In this document: positions 16,926 to 24,612 of the stretch, piece after piece | Layout: every line of letters begins with the position of its first letter | How positions within the stretch are numbered: the stretch's first letter is position 1 | Source: Bacillus cereus ATCC 14579 | GTDB taxonomy: Bacteria; Bacillota; Bacilli; Bacillales; Bacillaceae_G | Direction: 5' to 3' | NCBI RefSeq assembly: GCF_000007825.1 | Contig: NC_004722.1 | Span: forward strand, 1,590,501 to 1,654,500 | Length of the DNA stretch: 64,000 nt | Translations under genes and position numbers: made by a program | The notes under the pieces: generated by a model | The model's input: only the letters and a program-made list of their open reading frames with translations | What the model was told of the DNA's origin: nothing | The model's database searches: none

Positions 16926-17834
16926 ATGTCACAAGCACAAAGTATTTTATTAGAAAGCGGAACAAATGAATTAGAGATTGTTACGTACACTGTTGGTGAA
17001 AACCTATTTAGTATTAATGTAATGAAAGTACGTGAAATCATTAATCCATTCCCTGTTACAACTGTGCCAGAATCTCATCATGCAGTTGAAGGTGTTGTTC
17101 AAGTACGTGGTGAAATTTTACCTGTTATTAACTTAGCGATGGCTCTTAATTTAAAGTCAACAAAGCCACTTGATCAAACGAAATTTATCATCTCAGAATT
17201 AAACCAAATGAAAGTTATTTTCCGCGTTGATGAAGTGCATCGTATTCAACGTATTTCGTGGGAACAAATTGATGAACCAGCTTCATTATCTATGGGACTA
17301 GAAGAAACGACATCTGGTATTGTAAAACTAGATGGAAAAATCATCTTACTATTAGATTATGAAAAAATTGTATGTGAAATTAGCGGCACTGGTTATGACA
17401 ATAAATCCATTGCAGGATTAGAACAAAAAACAGATCGAGCTGAAAAAGTAATTTACATTGCAGAAGATTCAGCGATGCTTCGCCAAATATTAGAAGAAAC
17501 ATTATCATCAGCTGGATATACGAAAATGAACTTCTTCAGCAATGGTGCAGAAGCGTTAGCACAAATTGAAAAATTAGCGAAAGAGCAAGGCGAAAAAATG
17601 TTTGAACATATTCACTTGCTAATTACGGATATTGAAATGCCAAAAATGGATGGACATCATTTAACGAAAGTGGTTAAGGATAGTGAAGTAATGAATCGTT
17701 TACCAGTCATTATTTTCTCTTCATTAATTACAAATGAATTATTCCATAAAGGTGAAGCTGTAGGAGCAAATGCTCAAGTAAGTAAGCCAGATATTCAAGA
17801 GCTAATTGGTTTAGTTGATAAGTTAGTGCTTTAA
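16926..17834 (+). CDS. cheV: Chemotaxis coupling protein CheV (CheW + receiver)
   Basis: A 302-residue protein. Residues about 15-150 form a CheW domain (EIVTYTVGENLFSINVMKVR, then EGVVQVRGEILPVINLAMAL). Residues about 175-300 form a receiver domain with acidic EDSAM, the phospho-acceptor Asp in LLITDIEMPKMDG, FSS as the Thr/Ser switch and the conserved Lys in QVSKPDIQ. CheV couples chemoreceptors to CheA and tunes adaptation by phosphorylation. GGAAGGGGAG precedes the ATG. It is followed by an unusual structured non-coding region. Confidence 0.95.
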   Translation: MSQAQSILLESGTNELEIVTYTVGENLFSINVMKVREIINPFPVTTVPESHHAVEGVVQVRGEILPVINLAMALNLKSTKPLDQTKFIISELNQMKVIFRVDEVHRIQRISWEQIDEPASLSMGLEETTSGIVKLDGKIILLLDYEKIVCEISGTGYDNKSIAGLEQKTDRAEKVIYIAEDSAMLRQILEETLSSAGYTKMNFFSNGAEALAQIEKLAKEQGEKMFEHIHLLITDIEMPKMDGHHLTKVVKDSEVMNRLPVIIFSSLITNELFHKGEAVGANAQVSKPDIQELIGLVDKLVL

Positions 17835-18158
17835 AAGCTTCTATTTAGCCGGAATAGAAGCTCTAGCCAAGTGTTGAGCGGTCAGTGCTTAATAGAGCCC
17901 TATGCGATGTTGAGATATAGGTAACTAGAAGAGCTGGTGTATAACATTTTTCTATTTAGTAGGAATAGAGGAACTACTTATGTAAGGAAGTTTTCAGTGC
18001 TTAATAGAGTCTCATGCGATGTGAGTTCAGAGGTATGAAGTAGTTTTAGGTAAGAAGAAGTGAGACTTCGATTGAGGATTTGAAGACTGGGTTTATAACT
18101 CTATTCTGTTAGAGAGAGGAAGGAATTAGCCAATGCTACATATGGCTAATTCCTTTTT
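17835..18158 (+). ncRNA. Candidate structured RNA: two tandem motifs after cheV
   Basis: No open frame covers this stretch. Two diverged copies of about 110 bases lie at 17836-17935 and 17947-18045. Each starts with a 10-bp hairpin with a 7-base loop (TAGCCGG or TAGTAGG). The lower stems differ in sequence but still pair: AGCTT/AAGCT in copy 1, TTTTT/AGGAA with G-U pairs in copy 2. Each then has a nearly identical core, TCAGTGCTTAATAGAG plus ATGCGATGT (17882-17910 and 17995-18021). An enclosing stem is perfect in copy 2 (AACTACTT/AAGTAGTT, 17972-17979 with 18038-18045) and partial in copy 1. A strong terminator closes the region. It could be a cheV 3' UTR, a processed small RNA or a tandem sensor. 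I do not recognise a known riboswitch class. Confidence 0.55.
18120..18158 (+). terminator. Strong terminator ending the post-cheV RNA region
   Basis: AAGGAATTAGCCA (18120-18132) pairs perfectly with TGGCTAATTCCTT (18143-18155) around ATGCTACATA, followed by TTT. Thirteen base pairs. Confidence 0.88.
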
Positions 18159-18244
18159 AGTATTCTATACTTTAAGCTGGTAGAAAAATGAAAGGTTTCT
18201 TGGGTGTTTGTCGCTGTATGTGTGAATAATCTTTATTTAGAGAT

Positions 18245-18257
18245 TTTTGATTTAAAA
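18245..18257. promoter_or_regulatory. Candidate MogR operator upstream of mogR
   Basis: TTTT-GATTT-AAAA matches the MogR consensus known from Listeria (TTTT, five A/T bases, AAAA) except for one G. It lies about 190 bases upstream of the mogR -35, so any autoregulation through it would be at a distance. Confidence 0.3.
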
Positions 18258-18444
18258 ATATAAGCAAACGTATTTTCGATTGTTATTTTAGTAATATTTC
18301 GTGGTAACGCAAATTTTTTCGGTGAAAAAACATTTAAAATACCATATAATATAATTAAATGTAATTAATATGCAATTTTACATATTAATCAAAAAATATT
18401 TTCCAAATTTTTATACTTTCTATACATTTTTGTATGTTTATTAT

Positions 18445-18472
18445 TTGACAGATAATTTCGAACTGTTATAAT
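18445..18472 (+). promoter_or_regulatory. SigA-type promoter of mogR
   Basis: TTGACA (18445-18450), 16-base spacer, TATAAT (18467-18472). Both hexamers are consensus. The start point would fall near 18480, about 65 bases before mogR. The DNA between the terminator at 18158 and this promoter is A+T-rich and holds no gene. Confidence 0.8.
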
Positions 18473-18545
18473 ATGGATATGTAAAAATTGCTATTTTCTT
18501 AAAAGACATGGGAGTCAGATGAGAATTGTGAAAGGATGAGGGGGA

Positions 18546-19505
18546 GTGGCACAGATTATGTATCACCACACAGCAATTAATGTATTAGGTCTTTTACAAA
18601 ACATGTCAAATAATAAAATGAACGATATGCAACTAGAGGTGGAATTTAAAAAAATAGAAAAAGAATTCCAAGTAAAGTATGAAGAATTAGTTGATTTACA
18701 TAATAGAATGGTATTATTCCAAATAGATATAGAAAAAAATGGCGGGATGCGAGCATATGAAAAATCAACAATTACATGGCTGAAGTCTGAACTAGAGCTA
18801 CTGTATGAAGTGTATCAATTTTGTCAGCGTCACGGTTTAAACATTTTAAATATTTCAAAATACGTAAGTAAAAATGAACTAAATCTTTTTCCTAAAACGG
18901 AAAGTCAATTGCAAAATACGTATTATAAATTGAAAAAACGTGAAATACCGTTTGAAAATATTGAAAAACAAAAACCGGGACGAAAGCGAAAATATATACC
19001 AGTAAAAGAGACAATCGTTGCAAGAAAACAAGAAAACGAGTACGAATTAAAAGAAGAAATCCAGCATAAAGAGGATGAAAAAAATCTTGTAACAGTTATA
19101 TCTGGTATCGTTGATAACTTTGAAACAATTAATCAGTGTAGTGAAAGGAAAGAAGACGAACTACATCAGTTTATGGAAGGTATTTATAAGCTTTCTAGCA
19201 TGGCGGCAGGGCGTTCTAGAGAAGCAAAGAATACACGTAGCTTAGAAGATGAATTGCAGTCGTTACAACTAGAAAATGAAAGGCTAAAACGAGAGAAAGA
19301 AGATCTTGTACAAGATATTAAAGGTATGACGCAGCTTTTAATTCATTTCATTACAAGTTCTGATATTGATCAAATACGTAAATTACCAACTTTCGTACAA
19401 GATTGTAAAATGGAATTACATAAACTAGGGCTATATAATGCACAGGACGGTAAAATGAAAATTATGGTTGATCGTAGCGGACAAGTTATGACCGTAACAC
19501 AGTAA
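18546..19505 (+). CDS. mogR: Motility gene repressor MogR
   Basis: A 319-residue DNA-binding repressor of flagellar genes. The N-terminal helical region (about residues 1-135) contains the fold that in Listeria MogR binds A/T-rich operators. A basic PGRKRKYIP stretch near residue 142 follows, and a coiled coil fills the C-terminal half (LEDELQSLQLENERLKREKE). The start is GTG 18546 after AAAGGATGAGGGGG; ATG 18558 is also possible. It lies between cheV and the flagellin array, the place expected in this species group, where motility genes are MogR-controlled. Confidence 0.88.
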   Translation: MAQIMYHHTAINVLGLLQNMSNNKMNDMQLEVEFKKIEKEFQVKYEELVDLHNRMVLFQIDIEKNGGMRAYEKSTITWLKSELELLYEVYQFCQRHGLNILNISKYVSKNELNLFPKTESQLQNTYYKLKKREIPFENIEKQKPGRKRKYIPVKETIVARKQENEYELKEEIQHKEDEKNLVTVISGIVDNFETINQCSERKEDELHQFMEGIYKLSSMAAGRSREAKNTRSLEDELQSLQLENERLKREKEDLVQDIKGMTQLLIHFITSSDIDQIRKLPTFVQDCKMELHKLGLYNAQDGKMKIMVDRSGQVMTVTQ

Positions 19506-19519
19506 TAAAATTTGGGTAC

Positions 19520-19568
19520 AAAATAAAAGGGAGATACATAGTTTATATGTATTTCCCTTTTATTTTGT
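19520..19568. terminator. Bidirectional terminator between mogR and the last flagellin gene
   Basis: AAAATAAAAGGGAGATACAT pairs with ATGTATTTCCCTTTTATTTT around a short AT loop. A-run and T-run flank it on both sides, so it can serve mogR and the leftward flagellin operon. Confidence 0.85.
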
Positions 19569-19600
19569 ATGGAATCGTTCCAAAGAAGGAAGATGAATTT

Positions 19601-20401
19601 TTACGAGTGTAGTAGTTTAGAAACCATTTGCGGAATTTGATTTGCTTGTGAAACCATACTAAGCGTAACTTCAGTCAACAATCTGAACTTTAAAAAATCA
19701 CTTATCTCCTGCGCCATATCCGCATCTTCAACTTGAGATACAGCATCTGTTAACGCCATACTTTGGCTATTTAAATTTTCAATATTGAACTGTAAACGAT
19801 TTATCATAGAGCCAAGGTCGGCACGGTGAAGTGATACATTTTGTAAAGCCTCTTCAATTTTAAGAATCGCCGCGCTTGCTTCTTGTTCTGTTGAAATCTT
19901 GATGTCATGTTGTGTAGGGGAAGGGGGAATATGTTTCGTCATATGTACCGTATGACTGATATCGTCTAATGTAATAGGGCGGTTTTGACCGTCAAATACG
20001 GATAAATCATTAAATTCAGTTGTCTCGCTAATATAGCCAATTTGTTCTGTTAAAGATTGAAACTCTGTATTCAGTGAATCACGGTTTTTATTTGAATTCG
20101 TACCGTTCGTAGATTGAACGGCTAAATCACGCATACGCTGTAAAATATTCGTCACAGTTTGAAGGGCAGCTTCTGCCGTGCGAAGCATTGATATCGCATC
20201 CTCATTATTACGAATCGCCACGCGCATACCACTTGCTCTCGCATGCATTCGAGTCACAATTGCAATATTAGCGGGATTATCAGAAGCATGGTTTAACTTC
20301 TTACCAGTCGCCAAATGCTCCATTGACACATTCATACGTTTCTCATTCTCATACAACGACTGCCTAGCATTCATACTTAAAATATTCGTACCAATACGCA
20401 T
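19601..20401 (-). CDS. Divergent flagellin-like protein
   Basis: A 266-residue flagellin clearly related to but distinct from the three upstream paralogs. The N-terminal D0/D1 region is MRIGTNILSMNARQSLYENE, then LATGKKLNHASDNPANIAIV (SGKKINSA.DDAAG in ordinary flagellins). The C-terminal region is QVEDADMAQEISDFLKFRLL, then SMVSQANQIPQMVSKLLHS. ATG 20401 follows AAGGAG by 8 bases. The divergence at the usually invariant DDAAG motif suggests a minor or specialised filament subunit. It is last in the flagellin series; a terminator for the preceding gene at 20587-20618 implies a separate promoter, which I could not identify in 20402-20583. Confidence 0.88.
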   Translation of the reverse strand: MRIGTNILSMNARQSLYENEKRMNVSMEHLATGKKLNHASDNPANIAIVTRMHARASGMRVAIRNNEDAISMLRTAEAALQTVTNILQRMRDLAVQSTNGTNSNKNRDSLNTEFQSLTEQIGYISETTEFNDLSVFDGQNRPITLDDISHTVHMTKHIPPSPTQHDIKISTEQEASAAILKIEEALQNVSLHRADLGSMINRLQFNIENLNSQSMALTDAVSQVEDADMAQEISDFLKFRLLTEVTLSMVSQANQIPQMVSKLLHS

Positions 20402-20586
20402 AATAGACACTCCTTATAGATTGATATAGTCAGTGTTCTAAAGTTAATAAACGGTTATGAAAAGATAAAAAGGCTTATGCTTATTTGCTATTTGTGTTTT
20501 AACATAAGAGGGGATCAAGATAAGCACTAACCGCTTCTATGCACCGCAGATGCTCTCTTCCATCAAAAAAAGAAGTTTTTATAAAA

Positions 20587-20618
20587 AATAAACCTCTCCG
20601 CAAGCAGAGAGGTTTATT
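20587..20618 (-). terminator. Terminator after the second intact flagellin gene
   Basis: On the reverse strand AATAAACCTCTC pairs with GAGAGGTTTATT and is followed by a T-rich run (TTTTTTATAAAAA). Twelve base pairs. Confidence 0.85.
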
Positions 20619-20639
20619 CAGGAAACTAACTCAAATGGC

Positions 20640-21458
20640 TTATTGTAATAATTTGGAAACCATTTGTGGAGTTTGGTTTGCTTGAGAAAGCATGCTGATA
20701 CCAGCTTCATTCAAGATTTTGAACTTAGTCATTTCAGACATTTCTTTCGCCATGTCAGCGTCTTCGATTTGAGAAGCAGCTGAAGCCATGTTAGTAGCTT
20801 GGCTTGTTACGTTGTTTAAGTTATGGTCTAAACGGTTTAATTGAGAACCGAAAGTTGCTCTTTCATCAGCAATTTTTTGAATTGCAGTGTCCAGTTTTGT
20901 TATTTCAGTTTCAGCAGTGGCTCTATCTGCTAAAGTAGTTAAAGTATCAGTTGTAATTGTTTTTGCATTCAGAGAATCAATTGTCATTGTATCGCCAGAA
21001 GCATCAGAAAGTTGAACTTTGATATCAGCCGCACCACCCTTATCAGTACTTAAGAATTTAATACCATTGAAAGATGTTTTGTCAGCGATATGATCAATTT
21101 CACTTTTTAATGCTTCGTATTCTTTGTTTAAAGAAGCAGTATCTTCAGTGTTATTCGTACCGTTAGAAGCCTGTGTAGCAAGGTCACGCATACGAAGTAA
21201 GATGTTAGAAATAGATCCCAAAGCAGCGTCACCAGTACGTAAAGCAGACATAGCGTCTTGCGTGTTACGTGCTCCGACGTTTAATCCGCCTTCTTTTGCA
21301 CGCATACGAGTAGCGATAGCTAAACCAGCCGCATCGTCAGCTGCACTGTTAATAGATTTACCGCTAGATAAACGATTCATCGCAGTATTCATTTTGTCTT
21401 GGTTTTGTCGCATGTACTCTTGCGTACGCATACTATTAATATTTGTATTAATTCTCAT
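20640..21458 (-). CDS. hag: Flagellin, short type (intact copy)
   Basis: A 272-residue flagellin. The conserved N-terminus is MRINTNINSMRTQEYMRQNQ, then NRLSSGKSINSAADDAAGLA. The middle domain is short and variable (about residues 115-190). The conserved C-terminus has SQIEDADMAKEMSEMTKFKI, then LNEAGISMLSQANQTPQMVS and KLLQ. ATG 21458 follows GGAGG by 7 bases. Its ends are nearly identical to the next two copies. It would be secreted unprocessed and polymerise under the FliD cap. Confidence 0.95.
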   Translation of the reverse strand: MRINTNINSMRTQEYMRQNQDKMNTAMNRLSSGKSINSAADDAAGLAIATRMRAKEGGLNVGARNTQDAMSALRTGDAALGSISNILLRMRDLATQASNGTNNTEDTASLNKEYEALKSEIDHIADKTSFNGIKFLSTDKGGAADIKVQLSDASGDTMTIDSLNAKTITTDTLTTLADRATAETEITKLDTAIQKIADERATFGSQLNRLDHNLNNVTSQATNMASAASQIEDADMAKEMSEMTKFKILNEAGISMLSQANQTPQMVSKLLQ

Positions 21459-21496
21459 GTTAAGAACCTCCATTGTTATCTTTAGTTTTTTAGTTA

Positions 21497-21532
21497 TATA
21501 TAAATCTCTTTGTAGACAAAGAGATTTATATA
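21497..21532. repeat. Hairpin in the flagellin spacer, copy 1
   Basis: ATATATAAATCTCTTTG-TAGA-CAAAGAGATTTATAT forms a long perfect stem. The same sequence recurs at 22403-22436. There is no T-run on the reverse strand, so it looks more like a 5' UTR stability or processing hairpin for the downstream flagellin mRNA than a terminator. Confidence 0.7.
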
Positions 21533-21542
21533 ATCAAATAGA

Positions 21543-22364
21543 TTATTGTAATAATTTAGAAACCATTTGTGGTGTTTGGTTAGCTTGAGAAAGCATGCTG
21601 ATACCAGCTTCGTTTAAAATTTTGAACTTAGTCATTTCAGACATCTCTTTTGCCATATCAGCATCTTCGATTTGAGAAGCAGCTGCTGCCATGTTAGTAG
21701 CTTGGCTCGTTACGTTGTTTAAGTTATGGTCTAAACGGTTTAATTGAGAACCGAAAGTTGCTCTTTCATCAGCAATTTTTTGAATTGCAGTGTCCAGTTT
21801 TGTTATTTCAGTTTCAGCAGTGGCTCTATCTTTTAAATTAGTTAAAGTGCCAGTTGTCAATGATTTTGTATCAATGGCTTTGAGTGTCATTGTATCACCA
21901 GAAGCATCAGAAAGTTGAATCTCGATATCTTTTCCGGGAGGAGTGGCAGTTGTATCTAAGAAAGAATTACCGTTAAAATTCGTTTTTCCAGCAATGTGAT
22001 CAATTTCATCTTTTAAGGCAACATACTCTTTGTCTAAAGAGGCAGTATCTTCAGCGTTATTCGTACCGTTTGCAGCTTGTGTAGCAAGGTCACGCATACG
22101 AAGTAAGATGTTAGAAATAGATCCCAAAGCAGCGTCACCAGTACGTAAAGCAGACATAGCGTCTTGCGTGTTACGTGCTCCGACGTTTAATCCGCCTTCT
22201 TTTGCACGCATACGAGTAGCGATAGCTAAACCAGCCGCATCGTCAGCTGCACTGTTAATAGATTTACCGCTAGATAAACGATTCATCGCAGTATTCATTT
22301 TGTCTTGGTTTTGTCGCATGTACTCTTGCGTACGCATGCTGTTAATGTTTGTATTAATTCTCAT
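21543..22364 (-). CDS. hag: Flagellin, short type (second intact copy)
   Basis: A 273-residue flagellin with the same termini as the neighbouring copies. Its middle domain differs (FNGNSFLDTTATPPGKDIEI and LKAIDTKSLTTGTLTNLKDR). ATG 22364 follows GGAGG by 7 bases. The flanking spacer sequences are duplicated together with the gene, pointing to tandem duplication followed by divergence or recombination of the surface-exposed centre. Confidence 0.95.
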   Translation of the reverse strand: MRINTNINSMRTQEYMRQNQDKMNTAMNRLSSGKSINSAADDAAGLAIATRMRAKEGGLNVGARNTQDAMSALRTGDAALGSISNILLRMRDLATQAANGTNNAEDTASLDKEYVALKDEIDHIAGKTNFNGNSFLDTTATPPGKDIEIQLSDASGDTMTLKAIDTKSLTTGTLTNLKDRATAETEITKLDTAIQKIADERATFGSQLNRLDHNLNNVTSQATNMAAAASQIEDADMAKEMSEMTKFKILNEAGISMLSQANQTPQMVSKLLQ

Positions 22365-22402
22365 GTTAAGAACCTCCATTGTTATCTTTAGTTTTTTAGT
22401 TA

Positions 22403-22436
22403 TATATAAATCTCTTTGTAGACAAAGAGATTTATA
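22403..22436. repeat. Hairpin in the flagellin spacer, copy 2
   Basis: Identical to the hairpin at 21497-21532: the TAAATCTCTTTG/CAAAGAGATTTA stem around TAGA. It lies upstream of the second flagellin gene and downstream of the broken one. Confidence 0.7.
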
Positions 22437-22448
22437 TAATCAAATGGC

Positions 22449-23269
22449 TTATTGTAATAATTTAGAAACCATTTGTGGTGTTTGGTTAGCTTGAGAAAGC
22501 ATGCTGATACCAGCTTCGTTCAAGGATTTTGAACCTTAGTCATTTCAGACATCTCTTTTGCCATATCAGCATCTTCGATTTGAGAAGCAGCTGCTGCCAT
22601 GTTAGTAGCTTGGCTCGTTACGTTGTTTAAGTTATGGTCTAAACGGTTTAATTGAGAACCGAAAGTTGCTCTAGCGTCAGCTAGTTCTTGGATAGCAGTG
22701 TCAAGAGCTTTTATTTCAGTCTCAGCAGTTCCTCTGTCTGCTAAAGTAGTTAGATTAGCTGTTGTAATTTTCTTTGCATCTAGAGAGTCAATTGTCATTG
22801 TATCGCCAGAAGCATCAGAAAGTTGAACTTTAATATCAGCCGCACCACCCTTATCAGTACTTAAGAATTTAATACCATTGAAAGATGTTTTGTTAGCGAT
22901 ATGATCAATTTCACTTTTTAATGCTTCGTATTCTTTGTTTAAAGAAGCAGTATCTTCAGTGTTATTCGTACCGTTAGAAGCCTGTGTAGCAAGGTCACGC
23001 ATACGAAGTAAGATGTTAGAAATAGATCCCAAAGCAGCGTCACCAGTACGTAAAGCAGACATAGCGTCTTGCGTGTTACGTGCTCCGACGTTTAATCCGC
23101 CTTCTTTTGCACGCATACGAGTAGCGATAGCTAAACCAGCCGCATCGTCAGCTGCACTGTTAATAGATTTACCGCTAGATAAACGATTCATCGCAGTATT
23201 CATTTTGTCTTGGTTTTGTCGCATGTACTCTTGCGTACGCATGCTGTTAATGTTTGTATTAATTCTCAT
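22449..23269 (-). pseudogene. hag: Flagellin, short type, frameshifted near its C-terminus
   Basis: First gene of the leftward array and directly behind its best promoter. The N-terminus and middle are intact, but near 22522-22536 two extra bases (AGG for AG, ACC for AC, compared with the paralogs) shift the frame. The protein then ends MTKVQNP instead of TKFKILNEAGISMLSQANQT. The lost D0 helix is essential for export signalling and polymerisation in flagellins. Deleting both bases restores 273 codons down to the TAA at 22449. The error type resembles other events in this window, so a sequencing artefact is possible. Confidence 0.88.
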
Positions 23270-23293
23270 GTTAAGAAACCCCCATTTTTTTAT

Positions 23294-23341
23294 ATTGATT
23301 TTTCTGTTAATTGTTAAACGTAAATATGCAAAAAAATCAAT
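23294..23341 (-). promoter_or_regulatory. 5' UTR stem-loop of the flagellin array
   Basis: ATTGATTTTT (23294-23303) pairs with AAAAATCAAT (23332-23341) in the leader between the promoter and the first flagellin gene. It may stabilise the mRNA. Read from sequence only. Confidence 0.5.
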
Positions 23342-23351
23342 TTCGAGATTA

Positions 23352-23380
23352 ATTGTAATCCTTGGTATATATCGTGTCAA
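23352..23380 (-). promoter_or_regulatory. SigA-type promoter of the flagellin array
   Basis: On the reverse strand TTGACA (23380-23375), 17-base spacer, TACAAT (23357-23352). A near-consensus vegetative promoter agrees with the absence of a SigD-dependent flagellin promoter in this species group. The start point would be near 23345, leaving a leader of about 75 bases. Confidence 0.8.
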
Positions 23381-23463
23381 CGAATAATTGTAATTAATGA
23401 ATATAAAAAAATGATAATTTCCTATTTGTTCATTTTTTTATTACAATATTATCAAAAGGATTA

Positions 23464-23492
23464 TTGCAAACTTTTAAAAAAAACTCTAATAT
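23464..23492 (+). promoter_or_regulatory. Promoter of the transglycosylase/switch operon with a MogR-like site
   Basis: TTGCAA (23464-23469), 17-base spacer, TAATAT (23487-23492). The spacer contains TTTTAAAAAAAA (23472-23483), one base short of the TTTT-(A/T)5-AAAA MogR consensus, so repression by MogR here is plausible inference. Confidence 0.5.
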
Positions 23493-23525
23493 TAGATTAT
23501 CTTTGTTTACCGAAAAGGTGATATT

Positions 23526-24311
23526 ATGATAGTTGGAAATATAGTAAAAGAAGTGCTTGCATATAAGAAAGGGCAAATTCAGCAAAAGCTAAGTAGTCCA
23601 CAAGCATTTGTTAGTAGTCGTTTTCAAGAGAAGTTGCAGAGTGAACCTGCGAAGGAGACGAAGGCTACTACGCAGCCGGCAAAAGTAGAAGATATGAGTC
23701 AGCCGGTACAATCTACGAAAATAGAAGCGGTTGTTAATAAACCGACAGAATCTATTAATAAAGTAGAGGAAGCGAGTAAGCCTGAAGAAAAGGTTGAAAC
23801 GAAGAAAGCAGATGAAGTGCAAGTTGCGCAAAAAGAGTTTGAACGACGTTTCCCAGAAACGAAAAATGAGGCTGCTGATACGTGGGAATTAACGAAGAAG
23901 TATAATATTCAAAAAATACGTTCTTCCAATGAAGGGAAGTATGAGGATATTATTGATCGTGTAAGTCGTACATATGGAATTCCAAAAACGTTAATTCAAA
24001 AAATGATTGAAGTAGAGTCTAATTTTAATCCGAAAACGGTGTCACATGCAGGTGCGATGGGTCTTATGCAGCTTATGCCAGCGAATGTGAAGGAGATGGG
24101 TGTGAAGAATCCCTTTTCACCAGCTGAAAGTATTGAAGGTGGCGTGAAAGAGTTAAGTGGTTATTTAAAGAAAAATAACGGTGACTTAGTATTGGCACTT
24201 GCTTCTTACAATGCTGGTCCTGGCAATGTGAAAAAGTACGGAGGCGTGCCGCCATTTAAAGAAACGCAAGGATATATTAAAAAAATATTAAATATCGACG
24301 TTTCAAAATAA
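23526..24311 (+). CDS. Lytic transglycosylase-domain protein (SLT fold)
   Basis: A 261-residue protein. Residues about 1-120 are a charged, low-complexity region (Lys/Glu/Val repeats). Residues about 145-258 are a goose-type/SLT transglycosylase domain, with the catalytic Glu in MIEVESNFNPKTVSHAGAMG, then LMQLMPANVKEMG and ALASYNAGPGNVKKYGG. It likely opens peptidoglycan for flagellar assembly. No classical signal peptide is visible, so export may use the flagellar route (inference). It is the first gene of the rightward switch and export-gate operon. Confidence 0.9.
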   Translation: MIVGNIVKEVLAYKKGQIQQKLSSPQAFVSSRFQEKLQSEPAKETKATTQPAKVEDMSQPVQSTKIEAVVNKPTESINKVEEASKPEEKVETKKADEVQVAQKEFERRFPETKNEAADTWELTKKYNIQKIRSSNEGKYEDIIDRVSRTYGIPKTLIQKMIEVESNFNPKTVSHAGAMGLMQLMPANVKEMGVKNPFSPAESIEGGVKELSGYLKKNNGDLVLALASYNAGPGNVKKYGGVPPFKETQGYIKKILNIDVSK

Positions 24312-24373
24312 GAAGTTTCATATATAGAGAGAACATGAAATTTTCGTGAACATGATATGGGAGTTGGCTAGAT

Positions 24374-24598
24374 TTGAAATTACAAGATGATATTCCGTTA
24401 ACAATTTATTTTGAAATCGGAAATACGAAAAAGAAAATTGAAGATCTGCTTCATATTACGAAAGGTACATTGTATCGTCTTGAAAATTCAACGAAAAATA
24501 CGGTGCGTCTTATGCTTGAGAATGAAGAGATTGGAACCGGAAAGATTTTAACGAAGAATGGAAAAATGTACGTTGAAATCGTTGAATTGAAAAGGTAG
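24374..24598 (+). CDS. Small SpoA-domain (FliN-like) protein
   Basis: A 74-residue protein consisting of little more than one SpoA/FliN C-terminal domain: DDIPLTIYFEIGNTKKKIED, then TKGTLYRLENSTKNTVRLM, EEIGTGKILTKNGKMYVEIV. The start appears to be TTG 24374 with GGGAG about 11 bases upstream. It precedes fliM and a full fliN, so this operon encodes three SpoA-domain proteins. A switch-ring assembly role is inferred. Confidence 0.75.
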   Translation: MKLQDDIPLTIYFEIGNTKKKIEDLLHITKGTLYRLENSTKNTVRLMLENEEIGTGKILTKNGKMYVEIVELKR

Positions 24599-24612
24599 GG
24601 AAGGGGATTGTC

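Noticed and set aside
17835..18158. A c-di-GMP or other well-known riboswitch
   Set aside because: The conserved GEMM core (CGCAAAGCC-like segment and tetraloop receptor) is not seen, and no gene follows before the terminator.
21124..23387. Three 150-residue rightward frames inside the flagellin genes
   Set aside because: They are antisense mirrors of the conserved flagellin ends (same sequence three times), have no ribosome sites and follow the codon pattern of the opposite strand.
23526..24311. Phage endolysin or mobile element for the SLT gene
   Set aside because: It sits in operon with fliM/fliN in normal composition; no integrase, transposase or repeats are nearby.
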